Shown: positions 49,725-58,702, numbered from the stretch's first letter. The stretch is 64,000 nucleotides of DNA from Microbispora corallina (GCF_016863035.1 NZ_BOOC01000002.1:1-64000); one strand, 5' to 3'. Notes: generated by a model from the sequence alone, not told the origin. A program made the numbers and translations.

Positions 49725-50744
49725 GTGGCGACCGGCTCTGCGGCGGCGGCGGACACGGCGAGCGGGCGGCCCGGCCGCGGGCGGAGACGGGCCCGGGTCC
49801 GGGGCACGGTGGCCTGGGCCGTCGTCGCGCCGTTCGCGGTGTGGGCCGTGCTCCGACTGCTGCCGGCCGACGTGCAGTTCCACTGGGTGCAGATCGTGGC
49901 CTTCACTCCCTATGTGGCCCTCGCGTCCCTGGTCGCGCCGCTGGTCGCGCTCGCCGCCCACAGGCGGACGCCCTTCGCCGCCGCTGTGTGCGTGACCACC
50001 GTGCTGGCCGCCTGCGTGGTGCCCCGGGCGCTGGGATCGGGGCAGCCCGCGGCGGACGGCCCCGCGCTGCGGGTCATGTCGGCCAACCTCCTGATGGGGT
50101 CGGTGCCCGCCGCCGACCTGGTCGGGCTGGTCCGCCGGGTGCGTCCCGACGTGCTCACGCTCCAGGAGTTCACGCCCGCCGCCGAGGAGGCGTACCGGAG
50201 GGCGGGCCTCGGAACGCTCCTGCCGTACGCCGTGTCGTCGCCGCGGCAGGGCGTCGGCGGCTCGGCCGTCTTCGCCCGGTTCCCTCTGGATGCGGGCGAG
50301 GCCCTCGAGTACGGCGGGTTCCGGCAGGCGACGGCCACCGTGCGGGTGCCGGGAGCCGGGCCGGTCGGGATCGTGTCCGTGCACCCCTGCGCCCCCCGGT
50401 ACGTGGAGCGGCTGAGGTGCTGGCGGGACGGCCTGGCGGCGCTGCCCCGGCCCGGCAGCGGCGTGCGGATCCTGTCGGGCGACTTCAACGCCACCCTCGA
50501 CCACGCCCGGGTCCGCGACCTGCTCGCCGCGGGGTACCGGGACGCGGCCGACGCCACCGGCGACGGGCTGTCCACCACCTGGCCGTACCGGCCGTGGCGG
50601 CTGCTCGGCGTCCAGGTCCCGCCGGTGACGATCGACCACGTGCTCGTGGACCCGCGGGTGGCCGTCCGGTCGTTCGCGGTCAACCGGCTGCCGCGCACCG
50701 ACCACCGCTCGATCGTCGCCGACCTCGTCCTGCCCCGCGGCTGA
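49725..50744 (+). CDS. Membrane-anchored endonuclease/exonuclease/phosphatase-family protein
   Basis: The 339-residue protein has two or three N-terminal membrane helices (about 20-105) and a C-terminal EEP domain (about 115-339). The domain motifs are ALRVMSANLLMGS, VLTLQEFTP (metal Glu), ILSGDFNATLDH (Asp/Asn) and NRLPRTDHRSIVADL (catalytic Asp-His). The domain probably faces outward and could act as a phosphatase, sphingomyelinase-like or DNase enzyme. GTG 49725 has GGAGG eight bases upstream. The gene diverges from the M20 gene. Confidence 0.82.
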   Translation: MATGSAAAADTASGRPGRGRRRARVRGTVAWAVVAPFAVWAVLRLLPADVQFHWVQIVAFTPYVALASLVAPLVALAAHRRTPFAAAVCVTTVLAACVVPRALGSGQPAADGPALRVMSANLLMGSVPAADLVGLVRRVRPDVLTLQEFTPAAEEAYRRAGLGTLLPYAVSSPRQGVGGSAVFARFPLDAGEALEYGGFRQATATVRVPGAGPVGIVSVHPCAPRYVERLRCWRDGLAALPRPGSGVRILSGDFNATLDHARVRDLLAAGYRDAADATGDGLSTTWPYRPWRLLGVQVPPVTIDHVLVDPRVAVRSFAVNRLPRTDHRSIVADLVLPRG

Positions 50745-50765
50745 GCGGAGCGCGGGGATCGCGCG

Positions 50766-51338
50766 TCAGGCGACCAGCAGCCGGGTGAACCGGGTCTCGA
50801 AGCCCTCGCCCGTGGGCGCGGCGCACATGGCGCCGGCGAGGGCGGGCACGCCGGGCGGGAAGTAGGCCAGCCGCAGCATGTGGACCGGCTCCTCGTCCCC
50901 CAGGCCGTAGCGGACGGTCACGGCGTCGCCGGCGCGTTCGAGGTCGAACGTCACGGAGACCGCGTCCACCGGGCCGTCGACGGGCGCCCGGGTGACCGAC
51001 CAGTCCGAGAACCCGCGCGTCACGACCGTGCTGAGCTGCAGGGCGCCGTCGACGAACTCGCACCCGGCCTTGATCCAGTTCTGCTCGTCGACGCGCAGCA
51101 CCGCGCCCGCCTGGTCGTACTGGTCGGCGTAGGCGGCCTCGAACGTCACCGACACGCGCGCGTCGCCGTCCACCGTCCGGCCGAACATGTGGGCCGTGTC
51201 GAAGGAGTAGCCGTAGTGCGTCTGCTGCCACAGGTCGGTCCTGGCGCCCGCCACGACCCGTAGTCCCTCGCCCTGCGCCGACCAGTCGTCCGGCTCGTTG
51301 ATCCAGATCCAGTCCTCGAATGCCATGTCGGCGATCAT
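50766..51338 (-). CDS. DUF1349 (concanavalin-like) protein
   Basis: The roughly 190-residue protein is a DUF1349 beta-sandwich. Signatures include WINEPDDWSAQG, ARTDLWQQTHYGYSFDTA and GAVLRVDEQNWIKAGCEFVD. The family belongs to the concanavalin A-like lectin/glucanase fold and is often co-regulated with sugar genes. No signal peptide is visible, so it is probably cytosolic. Start codons at 51338, 51326 or 51371 are possible; I use 51338 because a perfect palindrome (51344-51355) lies just upstream of it. Confidence 0.85.
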   Translation of the reverse strand: MIADMAFEDWIWINEPDDWSAQGEGLRVVAGARTDLWQQTHYGYSFDTAHMFGRTVDGDARVSVTFEAAYADQYDQAGAVLRVDEQNWIKAGCEFVDGALQLSTVVTRGFSDWSVTRAPVDGPVDAVSVTFDLERAGDAVTVRYGLGDEEPVHMLRLAYFPPGVPALAGAMCAAPTGEGFETRFTRLLVA

Positions 51339-51343
51339 TTCAT

Positions 51344-51355
51344 GAGAGCGCTCTC
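51344..51355. promoter_or_regulatory. Perfect palindrome GAGAGCGCTCTC: LacI/CebR-like operator
   Basis: The 12-bp palindrome resembles the CebR/LacI-type consensus TGGGAGCGCTCCCA seen before sugar-use genes in actinomycetes. It sits directly ahead of the DUF1349 gene, suggesting repression lifted by an oligosaccharide. No LacI-family gene is in the window. Confidence 0.5.
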
Positions 51356-51690
51356 CTCGGGTGGCAGACATGGAGAGGCAAAGGACGATCTCACACGGTA
51401 AAGGACGATCTACCTCCTATTTAGACCGTTTTGTCCTCTTTACTGTCTCTTTCCCTATACTCGTGCCCTACATCACCTTTTCCCCTCGCAACTCCCCCAC
51501 ATCGCAAAGCCGTCGTCACCCCTTCCCCAGGGGTCGGTGTCCGTCCTCGCGCCGTCCGCCCCGCCGCCTCCCCGCGGGTCCGTCGTCCGGCGCGCCCTCG
51601 GCGCGCACCCGGAGCCCGCCGTCCAGCCGGGTGTCCTTCCCCGGCGGCGCCCGCTCTCCCCGCGGGCGCGATCCTCACGAAAGGAGCCCC
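51356..51690 (+). other. Promoter and long leader of the RlpA-like gene
   Basis: An A/T-richer stretch holds TTGTCC (51431-51436) and TATACT (51456-51461), 19 bases apart, as a candidate promoter. That leaves a GC-rich leader of more than 200 bases with several inverted repeats. Genes for cell-wall-acting exported proteins in actinomycetes often have ydaO (c-di-AMP) riboswitch leaders, but I could not match the conserved ydaO core. Confidence 0.35.
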
Positions 51691-52314
51691 ATGCACAGTC
51701 GAGCCCAGCAGGTGTTCGTCGCGGTCACGGCCGGCGCCCTCGTCGTCACGGGCGCCACGACGGCCGACGCCGCGGTGGTCAGCCAGGCTCCCTCCCTGAT
51801 CCCCGCGGCGTGGATCCCCGGCCAGGTGCTCCCCGCCCCGGGCACGTCCGTCCTCGCGACCCCCTCCCCCGCCGCTCCGGTTCCCGCGTCCCCCGCTCCC
51901 GTCGCCCCCGGGTCCGACGCCTCGCCCGCCCCCTCACCCTCCGCGTCCCCCGATCCGTCCCTGCCGTCCGGCGTCGCGACGGCCACCTCGTTCTGGGACG
52001 GCGAGACCGCCTCGGGCAAGCCCATGCGGTACGCGACCGTCGCCAGCCCCTACTGGCCGCTCGGGACCAAGGTGAAGATCAGCTATCACGGCCGGAGCGC
52101 CGTGGGCGTCGTCGAGGACTTCGGCCCCGCCGAGTGGGCCGTCGCCCAGCACGACATCCCCGCCATCGTCGACCTGTCGGAGCTGATGATGGCCGACCTC
52201 AGCGGAGTGCGGTCGAACACCGTGCACGTCCACTTCCAGGTGCTGAAGTGGGGCAAGGGCGGCGTCTACCGCCACTCCGGCACGGGCTACGCCCTCGCCA
52301 TGGGCAAGCGCTGA
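51691..52314 (+). CDS. Exported RlpA-like double-psi beta-barrel protein
   Basis: The 207-residue protein has a signal peptide (cleavage near TTADA at 24-28) and a Pro/Ala/Ser-rich linker (about 45-95). A C-terminal double-psi beta-barrel follows (TSFWDGETASGKPMRYATV, LGTKVKISYHG, GVVEDFGPAEWAV). RlpA-like barrels bind or cleave peptidoglycan glycans. The Asp in VEDFGPAEW is the likely catalytic one, while an early His is not evident. AAGGAG is four bases before the ATG. It probably acts in the wall during growth or spore resuscitation. Confidence 0.8.
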   Translation: MHSRAQQVFVAVTAGALVVTGATTADAAVVSQAPSLIPAAWIPGQVLPAPGTSVLATPSPAAPVPASPAPVAPGSDASPAPSPSASPDPSLPSGVATATSFWDGETASGKPMRYATVASPYWPLGTKVKISYHGRSAVGVVEDFGPAEWAVAQHDIPAIVDLSELMMADLSGVRSNTVHVHFQVLKWGKGGVYRHSGTGYALAMGKR

Positions 52315-52414
52315 CCCCCGGACGGGCTCCCCGCGCCTCACCCGCCGTTCTCCCGCTGTTCTGCCGCCGTGGGCCGGGATGACGCCGGGATGACGACGGC
52401 CCGTCCGCCCCGCG

Positions 52415-52420
52415 TAAACT
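52415..52420 (+). promoter_or_regulatory. -10 element directly before the GroES-like start (leaderless)
   Basis: TAAACT ends six bases before the GTG at 52427, which would put the transcription start at the start codon. No ribosome binding site is present. Confidence 0.4.
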
Positions 52421-52426
52421 GCCAGC

Positions 52427-52747
52427 GTGGCCGACCCGAAGTTCGAGATCCAGATGCTCCACGACCGCGTGATGGTCAAGGTCGAGCGGGATGCAGAGGA
52501 ACGGCGCAGCAGCGCAGGCATCGTCATCCCCGCTACGGTCAAGTTGGCCAACCGGCTCGTCTGGGGTGAGGTGTGCGGGGCCGGCTCCAGCGTCCGGTCG
52601 GTCAAGACCGGCGACAAGGTGCTGTTCAACCCCGAGGAGCAGTTCGAGGTCGAGGTCCAGGGCCACCTCTACCTCGTGATGCGCGAGCGCGACCTGCACG
52701 CCGTGGCAACCCAGCAGACCGACCACGGCACCGGTCTCTACCTCTGA
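52427..52747 (+). CDS. GroES/Cpn10-family protein
   Basis: The 106-residue protein shares the Cpn10 beta-barrel (MLHDRVMVKVERDAEERRS, GIVIPAT, GWGEV-like VWGEVCGAGSS and VKTGDKVLFNPEEQFEVEV). The mobile-loop sequence AEERRSSAGIVIPAT is the part that would contact GroEL, but no groEL gene lies nearby. The C-terminal tail (TQQTDHGTGLYL) is longer than in GroES, as in the actinobacterial GroES-like group. A co-chaperone role or a specialised accessory role is possible. Expression appears leaderless. Confidence 0.85.
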   Translation: MADPKFEIQMLHDRVMVKVERDAEERRSSAGIVIPATVKLANRLVWGEVCGAGSSVRSVKTGDKVLFNPEEQFEVEVQGHLYLVMRERDLHAVATQQTDHGTGLYL

Positions 52748-52881
52748 CGCGAGCGGGCCTCGTTCCCACCGGCCTCCCCCGAGCCGGCCGGGTGTTCACC
52801 GCGTGGCCGTCCGGCGCTGGCCCGCCGTTCACGCGCGCTAGGGTGACCAGCGGTAGCGCCCTCCGTCGATGGTGATGAGTC

Positions 52882-54060
52882 ATGACTTTTCAGGAAGAGC
52901 TGGTCGAGCTTCGCCGGTCGCTGCACCGCGAGCCCGAGGTCGGTCTCGACCTCCCGCGCACGCAGGAGAAGGTCCTCGCGGCCCTCGACGGCCTCCCCCT
53001 CGAGATCACCACGGGCGAGCGATTGTCCTCCGTGACCGCGGTGCTGCGCGGATCCCGGCCCGGACCCGCCGTCCTCCTGCGGGCCGACATGGACGCGCTG
53101 CCGGTGCACGAGAAGGCCGACGTGCCGTACCGGTCGCGGGTCGACGGCGTGATGCACGCCTGCGGGCACGACCTGCACACGGCGATGCTCGCCGGGGCGG
53201 CGCGGCTGCTGTCCGGCCGGCGCGCCGACCTCGCCGGCGACGTGGTGTTCATGTTCCAGCCCGGGGAGGAGGGCCAGGAGGGCGCCAAGATCATGATCGA
53301 GGAGGGCGTGCTCGACGCCGCAGGCTCCACGCCGGTCGCCGCGTACGGCATGCACGTCTTCTCCACGACGATCCCGCGCGGGCTGTTCCTGACGCGCGGC
53401 GGCCCCGTGCTGGCCGCGGCCGACACGCTGACCGTGACCGTACGGGGGCGCGGCGGCCACGGGTCGTCCCCCCACCGGGCCCTCGACCCCATCCCGGCCG
53501 CCTGCGAGATCGTCACCGCCCTGCAGACCCACGTGACCCGGACGTTCGACGTGTTCGACCCCGTCGTGGTGACGGTGGGCAGCTTCCACGCCGGCACGAC
53601 CGACAACGTGATCCCCGACGAGGCCCGGTTCGAGACCACGATCCGGACGTTCTCGGCCGACTCCCGCGACCGGGCCAGGGACGGCCTGGTGCGGGTCGCG
53701 CGCGGCATCGGCGAGGCCCACGGGCTGACGGTGGAGTGCGAGTTCGGCATCGGGTACCCCGTGACGGTCAACGACCGGACCGAGTCCGACTTCGCCGCCG
53801 AGATCGTGCGGGAGCATCTGGGGGCCGACCGGTTCTTCCCGCTGCCCAACCCCGCGACCGGGTCGGAGGACTTCTCGTACGTCCTGGAGCGGGTGCCGGG
53901 GGCGTTCCTCATCGTCGGGGCCTGCCCGCCGGACCGCGACGCCGCCACGGCGCCGTCCAACCACTCGGCGGAGGCCGAGTTCGACGACGCGATCCTGTCC
54001 GACGGCGCCGGGCTCTTCACCGAGCTCGCCGTCCGGCGCCTCGCCCTCGCGGCTCACTGA
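52882..54060 (+). CDS. M20D-family amidohydrolase (hippurate/IAA-amino-acid hydrolase-like)
   Basis: The 392-residue enzyme has the M20D metal motifs: RADMDALPV, HACGHDLHTAML (Cys/His ligands), FMFQPGEEGQEGA (catalytic Glu and ligand Glu), YGMHVFST and the terminal GSEDFSYV. These enzymes hydrolyse N-acyl or amide bonds, for example hippurate, N-acetyl-diaminopimelate or peptidoglycan fragments. It is probably cytosolic and stands alone; the GroES-like gene upstream ends 134 bp before it. A hairpin follows the gene. Confidence 0.9.
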   Translation: MTFQEELVELRRSLHREPEVGLDLPRTQEKVLAALDGLPLEITTGERLSSVTAVLRGSRPGPAVLLRADMDALPVHEKADVPYRSRVDGVMHACGHDLHTAMLAGAARLLSGRRADLAGDVVFMFQPGEEGQEGAKIMIEEGVLDAAGSTPVAAYGMHVFSTTIPRGLFLTRGGPVLAAADTLTVTVRGRGGHGSSPHRALDPIPAACEIVTALQTHVTRTFDVFDPVVVTVGSFHAGTTDNVIPDEARFETTIRTFSADSRDRARDGLVRVARGIGEAHGLTVECEFGIGYPVTVNDRTESDFAAEIVREHLGADRFFPLPNPATGSEDFSYVLERVPGAFLIVGACPPDRDAATAPSNHSAEAEFDDAILSDGAGLFTELAVRRLALAAH

Positions 54061-54067
54061 CGTCCCC

Positions 54068-54088
54068 CGGCGGCGCCGAACGCCGCCG
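54068..54088. terminator. Hairpin after the amidohydrolase
   Basis: CGGCGGCG and CGCCGCCG form an 8-bp stem with loop CCGAA, beginning eight bases after the stop codon. Confidence 0.6.
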
Positions 54089-54245
54089 TCGGGAAAGGTT
54101 CATTACCCGGCCCACTTCCTTTCACTGCCATCGCCGAGTGGCGTGCCACTATTCCCCTGGCCGATCACCCTGTTCGGGATCGTCGGCCGTTTCCACCACT
54201 CAGCGACTGCAGGCGGCGCGATGCGCTGCCGGAGAGATCGGGGCA

Positions 54246-54623
54246 ATGACGTCGAGGAAACTCGCCCGGAAAGCGGCCTACGTCGCGGCGGCTGCCGCCT
54301 TCGCGGGTGCGCTTGTCGCGCAGCCCGCTTCGGCCGCACAGGTCACCGCCAAATACAGGACGGTCGAGGTGGCGGTGGACAACAGCCCGGGCAACGGGGC
54401 CGCGGGCTGGGTCTGGGTCTGGGCAGGCGCTGGCGACGGGACGATCCGGGGAACCATCGAATACCAGTTCTCGGACGGGTACGTCCACTCGCTGTCAACA
54501 GGCGTGGGCTATTCCAAATCCCAGAGCACGAGCTCCAAGATCAAGGGTTTCCGGGCCTGCCGGACGATTCGCGTCGAGGGCTATGAAATCGACTCGTGCG
54601 GAAGCTGGAACTATTTCTGGTAA
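54246..54623 (+). CDS. Small exported protein, unknown function
   Basis: The 125-residue protein has a Sec signal peptide (KLARKAAYVAAAAAFAGALV, AQPASAA cleavage near 30). The mature part is about 95 residues, Trp/Gly/Ser-rich and beta-type (GWVWVWAGAG, TIEYQFSDGYVHSL), with one Cys pair (FRACRTIRVEGYEIDSC) and an aromatic end (WNYFW). Such small secreted proteins with one disulfide are common in actinomycetes and lack assigned roles. GGGG precedes the ATG. A 13-bp hairpin follows. Confidence 0.75.
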   Translation: MTSRKLARKAAYVAAAAAFAGALVAQPASAAQVTAKYRTVEVAVDNSPGNGAAGWVWVWAGAGDGTIRGTIEYQFSDGYVHSLSTGVGYSKSQSTSSKIKGFRACRTIRVEGYEIDSCGSWNYFW

Positions 54624-54708
54624 ACCGATGATCGCCCGTGAAATCAGCTGACGGCTTTGTCGCCGTCAGCGGAAACCGCGGCCGTTCCGGTGTCGATCGG
54701 GTGTCGAA

Positions 54709-54740
54709 CGGTGCCTCACACGAGACGGTGTGAGGCACCG
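54709..54740. terminator. Strong bidirectional hairpin terminator
   Basis: CGGTGCCTCACAC and GTGTGAGGCACCG form a perfect 13-bp stem with loop GAGACG, between the converging secreted-protein and PGPGW genes. Confidence 0.85.
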
Positions 54741-54780
54741 CTTTCCATGGGGAAGCCCGCTCGGCCGGGCGGACCCGCGC

Positions 54781-55218
54781 CTATCGGGAGGCGCGCGCGG
54801 CGAGCAGCTCGCGGGCCTTCTGCAGGATGTCGACGCCCAGCGTGAGCCGGACCGACGCCCAGACGATCGCGGCGGCGCACGCGAAGGTGACCACGGCGGC
54901 CAGGACCCGCACGGCGAGGTGCTGCCGTTTCAGCCAGTCGGTCACCGCCCGGACCCGCTCCTTGGCGAACACCAGCAGCCGGGACGCCCAGGCGAACTCG
55001 GTGGCCAGCACGGCGAGGCCGGCGAAGACCACGAGCCAGCCCGGCCCGGGGAACGGCACCATGATGAGCCCGCTGACCACCATCGCCGCCCCGAGCACGC
55101 CGATGACGATGCGCAGCGTGAGCCGGCCGCCGGGGCGCGCCCGGATCCGGTCCAGCCAGCCGAGCCCCGGAGGCGCGTCCTCGTCGTCCCCCGTACGGCT
55201 GCTCTCCGCCGTCGCCAC
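54781..55218 (-). CDS. PGPGW (TIGR02611) membrane protein
   Basis: The 145-residue protein carries the family hallmark VPFPGPGWLVVFAGLAVL near residues 54-71 and three membrane helices (about 35-75 and 105-125). Its N-terminus is hydrophilic and acidic (SRTGDDEDAPPG). The family is found in actinobacteria, and its function is unknown. The start is GTG 55218; the open frame upstream is the shadow of ackA. It follows ackA by about 50 bp in the same direction, so it may be in the same transcript. Confidence 0.8.
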   Translation of the reverse strand: MATAESSRTGDDEDAPPGLGWLDRIRARPGGRLTLRIVIGVLGAAMVVSGLIMVPFPGPGWLVVFAGLAVLATEFAWASRLLVFAKERVRAVTDWLKRQHLAVRVLAAVVTFACAAAIVWASVRLTLGVDILQKARELLAARASR

Positions 55219-55271
55219 GCGATCACCCCCGTCCGATGCCCAGGATAGCCATCGCGCCCGTCCGGGCTCGT

Positions 55272-56450
55272 TCACCGCGCCCGGAGGCAGGCGGCGACCT
55301 GGTCGGCGATCTCCAGCTCCTCGTCGGTGGGGACGACCAGCAGCGCCACCTCCGCGCCGTCCGGGGAGATCATCCGGACGCCCGTGGCCGGCGCGGCGTT
55401 GCGCTCGTCGTCGATCGCGACGCCGAGCCGGGTGAGCCCGGTGACGGCCAGGGCCCGGGTGCGGGAGTCGTTCTCCCCCACGCCGCCCGTGAAGACGATC
55501 GCGTCCACGTGTCCGAGCGCCGCGTAGTAGGCCCCGATGTAGGAGCGCAGGCGATAGCCGTACACGTCCATGGCGAGCCGGGCGTCCTCGTCGCCCGCGT
55601 CGACCATCCGCCAGACCTCGCGCAGGTCGTTGGCGCCGCACATGCCGAGCAGCCCGCTCTCCTTGTTCAGCGCGGTGTCGATGTCCGGCAGGCTCATCCC
55701 CGCGACCCGGTTCAGGTAGGCCGGGAGGGCCGGGTCGACGTCGCCGGAGCGGGTGCCCATCACCAGCCCGGCGAGCGGCGTGATGCCCATCGAGGTGTCG
55801 ACGCTGCGCCCGCCCCGCACGGCGGTGGCGCTCGCGCCGTTGCCGAGGTGCAGGATGATCGTGTTCACCTCGTCGTACGGGCGGCCGAGGAGCTCGGCGG
55901 CCCGCCGGGAGACGTACGCCGCGGACGTGCCGTGGAAGCCGTAGCGGCGGACGCCGAGCTTCTCGGTCCACTCCTTCGGGACCGCGTAGGTGTGCGCGTG
56001 GCGCGGGATCGTGCCGTGGAAGGCGGTGTCGAAGACGGCGACGTGCGGCAGCCGGGGGAACACCCGCCGGGCCACCCGGATGCCCTCCAGGTTGGCCGGG
56101 TTGTGCAGCGGCGCGAGCGGCGCCAGCTCCTCGATCGCCCGCTCCACCGCGTCGTCGATCAGCGTCGGCTCGACGAAGCGGCTGCCGCCGTGGACGACCC
56201 GGTGGCCGACGGCGGCGACGCCGTCGAGCGCGGGACCGTGCTCGGCGAAGGCGTCGAGGACGGCCCGCAGCCCCTCGTCGTGGTCGGCGAAGGGCCGCTC
56301 GACCCGGACGCCGTCGTGGGTGAGCACGCCCTCGCGCTCGCCGATGCGCTCGACGAGCCCCCCGGACGCGCCCCGGCGGGTCGCCATGTCGATCAGGCGG
56401 TACTTGATGGACGACGACCCGCTGTTGAGGACGAGGACCTGGCCGGTCAC
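55272..56450 (-). CDS. ackA: Acetate kinase
   Basis: The enzyme transfers phosphate from acetyl phosphate to ADP (and back) in the acetate pathway. The 392-residue protein has the N-terminal phosphate loop VLVLNSGSSSIKYRL, the central RYGFHGTSAAYVS and HLGNGASATAV (adenosine and phosphate regions), and TGGVGENDSRTR near the C-terminus, giving the usual ASKHA fold. GTG 56450 overlaps the pta stop (GTGA), so Pta and AckA are made together. Together they generate ATP from acetyl-CoA or activate acetate. Confidence 0.95.
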   Translation of the reverse strand: MTGQVLVLNSGSSSIKYRLIDMATRRGASGGLVERIGEREGVLTHDGVRVERPFADHDEGLRAVLDAFAEHGPALDGVAAVGHRVVHGGSRFVEPTLIDDAVERAIEELAPLAPLHNPANLEGIRVARRVFPRLPHVAVFDTAFHGTIPRHAHTYAVPKEWTEKLGVRRYGFHGTSAAYVSRRAAELLGRPYDEVNTIILHLGNGASATAVRGGRSVDTSMGITPLAGLVMGTRSGDVDPALPAYLNRVAGMSLPDIDTALNKESGLLGMCGANDLREVWRMVDAGDEDARLAMDVYGYRLRSYIGAYYAALGHVDAIVFTGGVGENDSRTRALAVTGLTRLGVAIDDERNAAPATGVRMISPDGAEVALLVVPTDEELEIADQVAACLRAR

Positions 56451-58504
56451 TGTGTCTCCTCCCGCGCCTGCGCCTGGATGGCCGTGATCGCCACGGTGTT
56501 CACGATGTCGTTGACCGTCGCGCCCCTGGACAGGTCGTTGACGGGCTTGCGCAGGCCCTGCAGCACCGGCCCCACGGCGACCGCGCCGGCGCTGCGCTGC
56601 ACGGCCTTGTACAGGTTGTTGCCGGTGTTGAGGTCGGGCACCACGAAGACGGTCGCCCGGCCGGCGACCGCGCTTCCGGGCATCTTCGTGCGGGCCACGC
56701 TGGGCTCGGCCGCCGCGTCGTACTGGATGGGCCCCTCGACCGGCAGGCCGGGCCGCAGCTCGCGGACGAGGGCCGTGGCCGCGCGGACCTTGTCGACCTC
56801 CGGTCCCGCTCCCGACTCCCCGGTGGAGTACGACAGCAGGGCCACCCGCGCCTCGACCCCGAACCGCGCGGCGGTGACGGCCGACGAGACCGCGATGTCG
56901 GCCAGCTGCTCGGCCGTGGGGTCGGGGACGATGGCGCAGTCGCCGTACACGAGGACGCGGTCGGCCAGGCACATGAAGAACACGCTGGAGACGATCCCCA
57001 CGCCCGGCGAGGTCTTGATGATCTCGAACGCCGGCCTGATGGTGTGGGCGGTCGTGTGGATCGAGCCGGAGACCATGCCGTCGGCCAGGCCGAGGTGGAC
57101 CATCATCGTGCCGAAGTAGGAGACGTCGGTGACGATGTCGCGGGCCGGGCCGACCGTCACGCCCTTGTGCGCCCGCAGGCGGGCGTACTCCTCGGCGAAC
57201 ATCTCCCGCAGCTCCGGGTCGAACGGGCTGACCACCCGCGCGTCGTGCAGGTCGAGGCCCATCTGGGCGGCCGTCGCCCGGATCTCCTTCTCGTCGCCGA
57301 GCAGGGTCAGGTCGGCGACGCCGCGGCGCAGCAGGCTGTCGGCCGCCCGCAGGATGCGCGGCTCGCCGCCCTCGGGCAGCACGATCCGCCGCCGGTCGGC
57401 CCGGGCCCGCTCCAGCAGGTCGTACTCGAACATGAGCGGGGTGATCGCGCCGGCCTTGGTGATCCGCAGGCTGCTCAGCAGCGCCGCGGTGTCGACGTGG
57501 TCGGCGAACAGCCCGAGCGCGGTGTCGATCTTCCCCTTGGCGTCCGGGCTGAAACGGCCCTCGGCCTCGGAGAGCCGCCGGGCCGTCGGGTAGGTGTCGC
57601 CGTCCGTGGCGATGATCGGCAGCTGGATGTCCATCCCGTCGAACAGCCGCAGGACGGGGTCGGGCAGCGGCATCCCGCCGTTCAGGATGATGACCGACAG
57701 GGCGGGGAACGTGGGCGCGCGGTGCGCGGCGAGCAGGCCGGGCACCAGCGCGGCGGCCCGGTCGGCGGGCACGACGACCGCGACGCCGTCGGTGAGCCGC
57801 TCCAGGATGTTCGGCAGGGACATGGCCCCGACCATGAGCGCGCCCGCCTCCCGGCCGAGCTGGGCGGCGTCGCCGCGGAAGAGCCGGCCGTCGCAGGCCG
57901 TCATGAGGTCGCTCACGGTGGGCGCGGACAGCCGCGGGACCTCGGGCAAGACGTAGGCCCGCACGCGCGCCGCGACCTCCCGCAGGAGGCCCGGCGTCAC
58001 CCGGGTCACGATGGTGGCGAGCTCGGTGGCGTGCCGCTCGGCGAGCTCCTTGCCGGACATCTCGACGGCTGCGGCGATCTCGTCGGCCGTCCGGCCGAGG
58101 CCGTTCACGACGTTGACGACCGGTGTGCCCAGGTTGGCCGCCAGGCCGGCGTTGAACGCGAACTCGGTCGGCGCTCCCACGTCGGTGTAGTCGGTGCCCA
58201 TCACCACGACCGCGTCGCAGCGCGCCGCGATCGCGCGGTAGCGGGCCACGATCTCGCCGGCCGCCCGCTCCTCGTCGGCGTGGACCTCCTCGTACGTCAC
58301 CCCCACACAGGCGTCGTACGGCAGGCCGATGCCGAAGCGGCTGCGCGCGGTGTTGACGAGGCTGTCCTCCCGGCCCTGCCGGACCACGGGACGGAAGACG
58401 CCCACGTTGCCGACCTGGCGGGTCAGCATCTCGAGCAGGCCGAGAGCCACGGTGCCCTTGTTGCTCCTGGCGTCGCCGGCCGCGACGTACACCCCGATGG
58501 CCAT
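56447..58504 (-). CDS. pta: Phosphate acetyltransferase
   Basis: The 685-residue enzyme makes acetyl phosphate from acetyl-CoA and phosphate. It is the long form: an N-terminal DRTGG/BioD-like P-loop-type domain (VYVAAGDARSNKGTVALGLL), a DRTGG domain in the middle (VSDLMTACDGRLFRGDA), and the catalytic PTA_PTB domain in the last 330 residues (RRIVLPEGGEPRILRAA, YFGTMMVHLGLADGMVSGS, VFVVPDLNTGNNLYKAVQR). ATG 58504 follows GGGAG. It precedes ackA with a four-base overlap. Confidence 0.95.
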   Translation of the reverse strand: MAIGVYVAAGDARSNKGTVALGLLEMLTRQVGNVGVFRPVVRQGREDSLVNTARSRFGIGLPYDACVGVTYEEVHADEERAAGEIVARYRAIAARCDAVVVMGTDYTDVGAPTEFAFNAGLAANLGTPVVNVVNGLGRTADEIAAAVEMSGKELAERHATELATIVTRVTPGLLREVAARVRAYVLPEVPRLSAPTVSDLMTACDGRLFRGDAAQLGREAGALMVGAMSLPNILERLTDGVAVVVPADRAAALVPGLLAAHRAPTFPALSVIILNGGMPLPDPVLRLFDGMDIQLPIIATDGDTYPTARRLSEAEGRFSPDAKGKIDTALGLFADHVDTAALLSSLRITKAGAITPLMFEYDLLERARADRRRIVLPEGGEPRILRAADSLLRRGVADLTLLGDEKEIRATAAQMGLDLHDARVVSPFDPELREMFAEEYARLRAHKGVTVGPARDIVTDVSYFGTMMVHLGLADGMVSGSIHTTAHTIRPAFEIIKTSPGVGIVSSVFFMCLADRVLVYGDCAIVPDPTAEQLADIAVSSAVTAARFGVEARVALLSYSTGESGAGPEVDKVRAATALVRELRPGLPVEGPIQYDAAAEPSVARTKMPGSAVAGRATVFVVPDLNTGNNLYKAVQRSAGAVAVGPVLQGLRKPVNDLSRGATVNDIVNTVAITAIQAQAREETQ

Positions 58505-58702
58505 CCTGCGTCTCCCTGTTCCGGCCCGGCTCGCGACCCGCAGCACAGGCTACGCGACACGGGTGACGGTTCCGGCACACCGAGGCCACGGCGTGACGAT
58601 CGGCGGATGATCGGGGACGGAGGGCCCGGCCCAAGAGGGACCAGGGGACCGGCCCGGGGCGGCGGTGCGGCCCCGGGCCGGCGATCACGGGATCGGGAAG
58701 GG

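Noticed and set aside
51470-51690. ydaO/c-di-AMP riboswitch in the RlpA-like leader
   Set aside because: The context suits it, but I could not find the conserved core sequence; a covariance-model search would decide.
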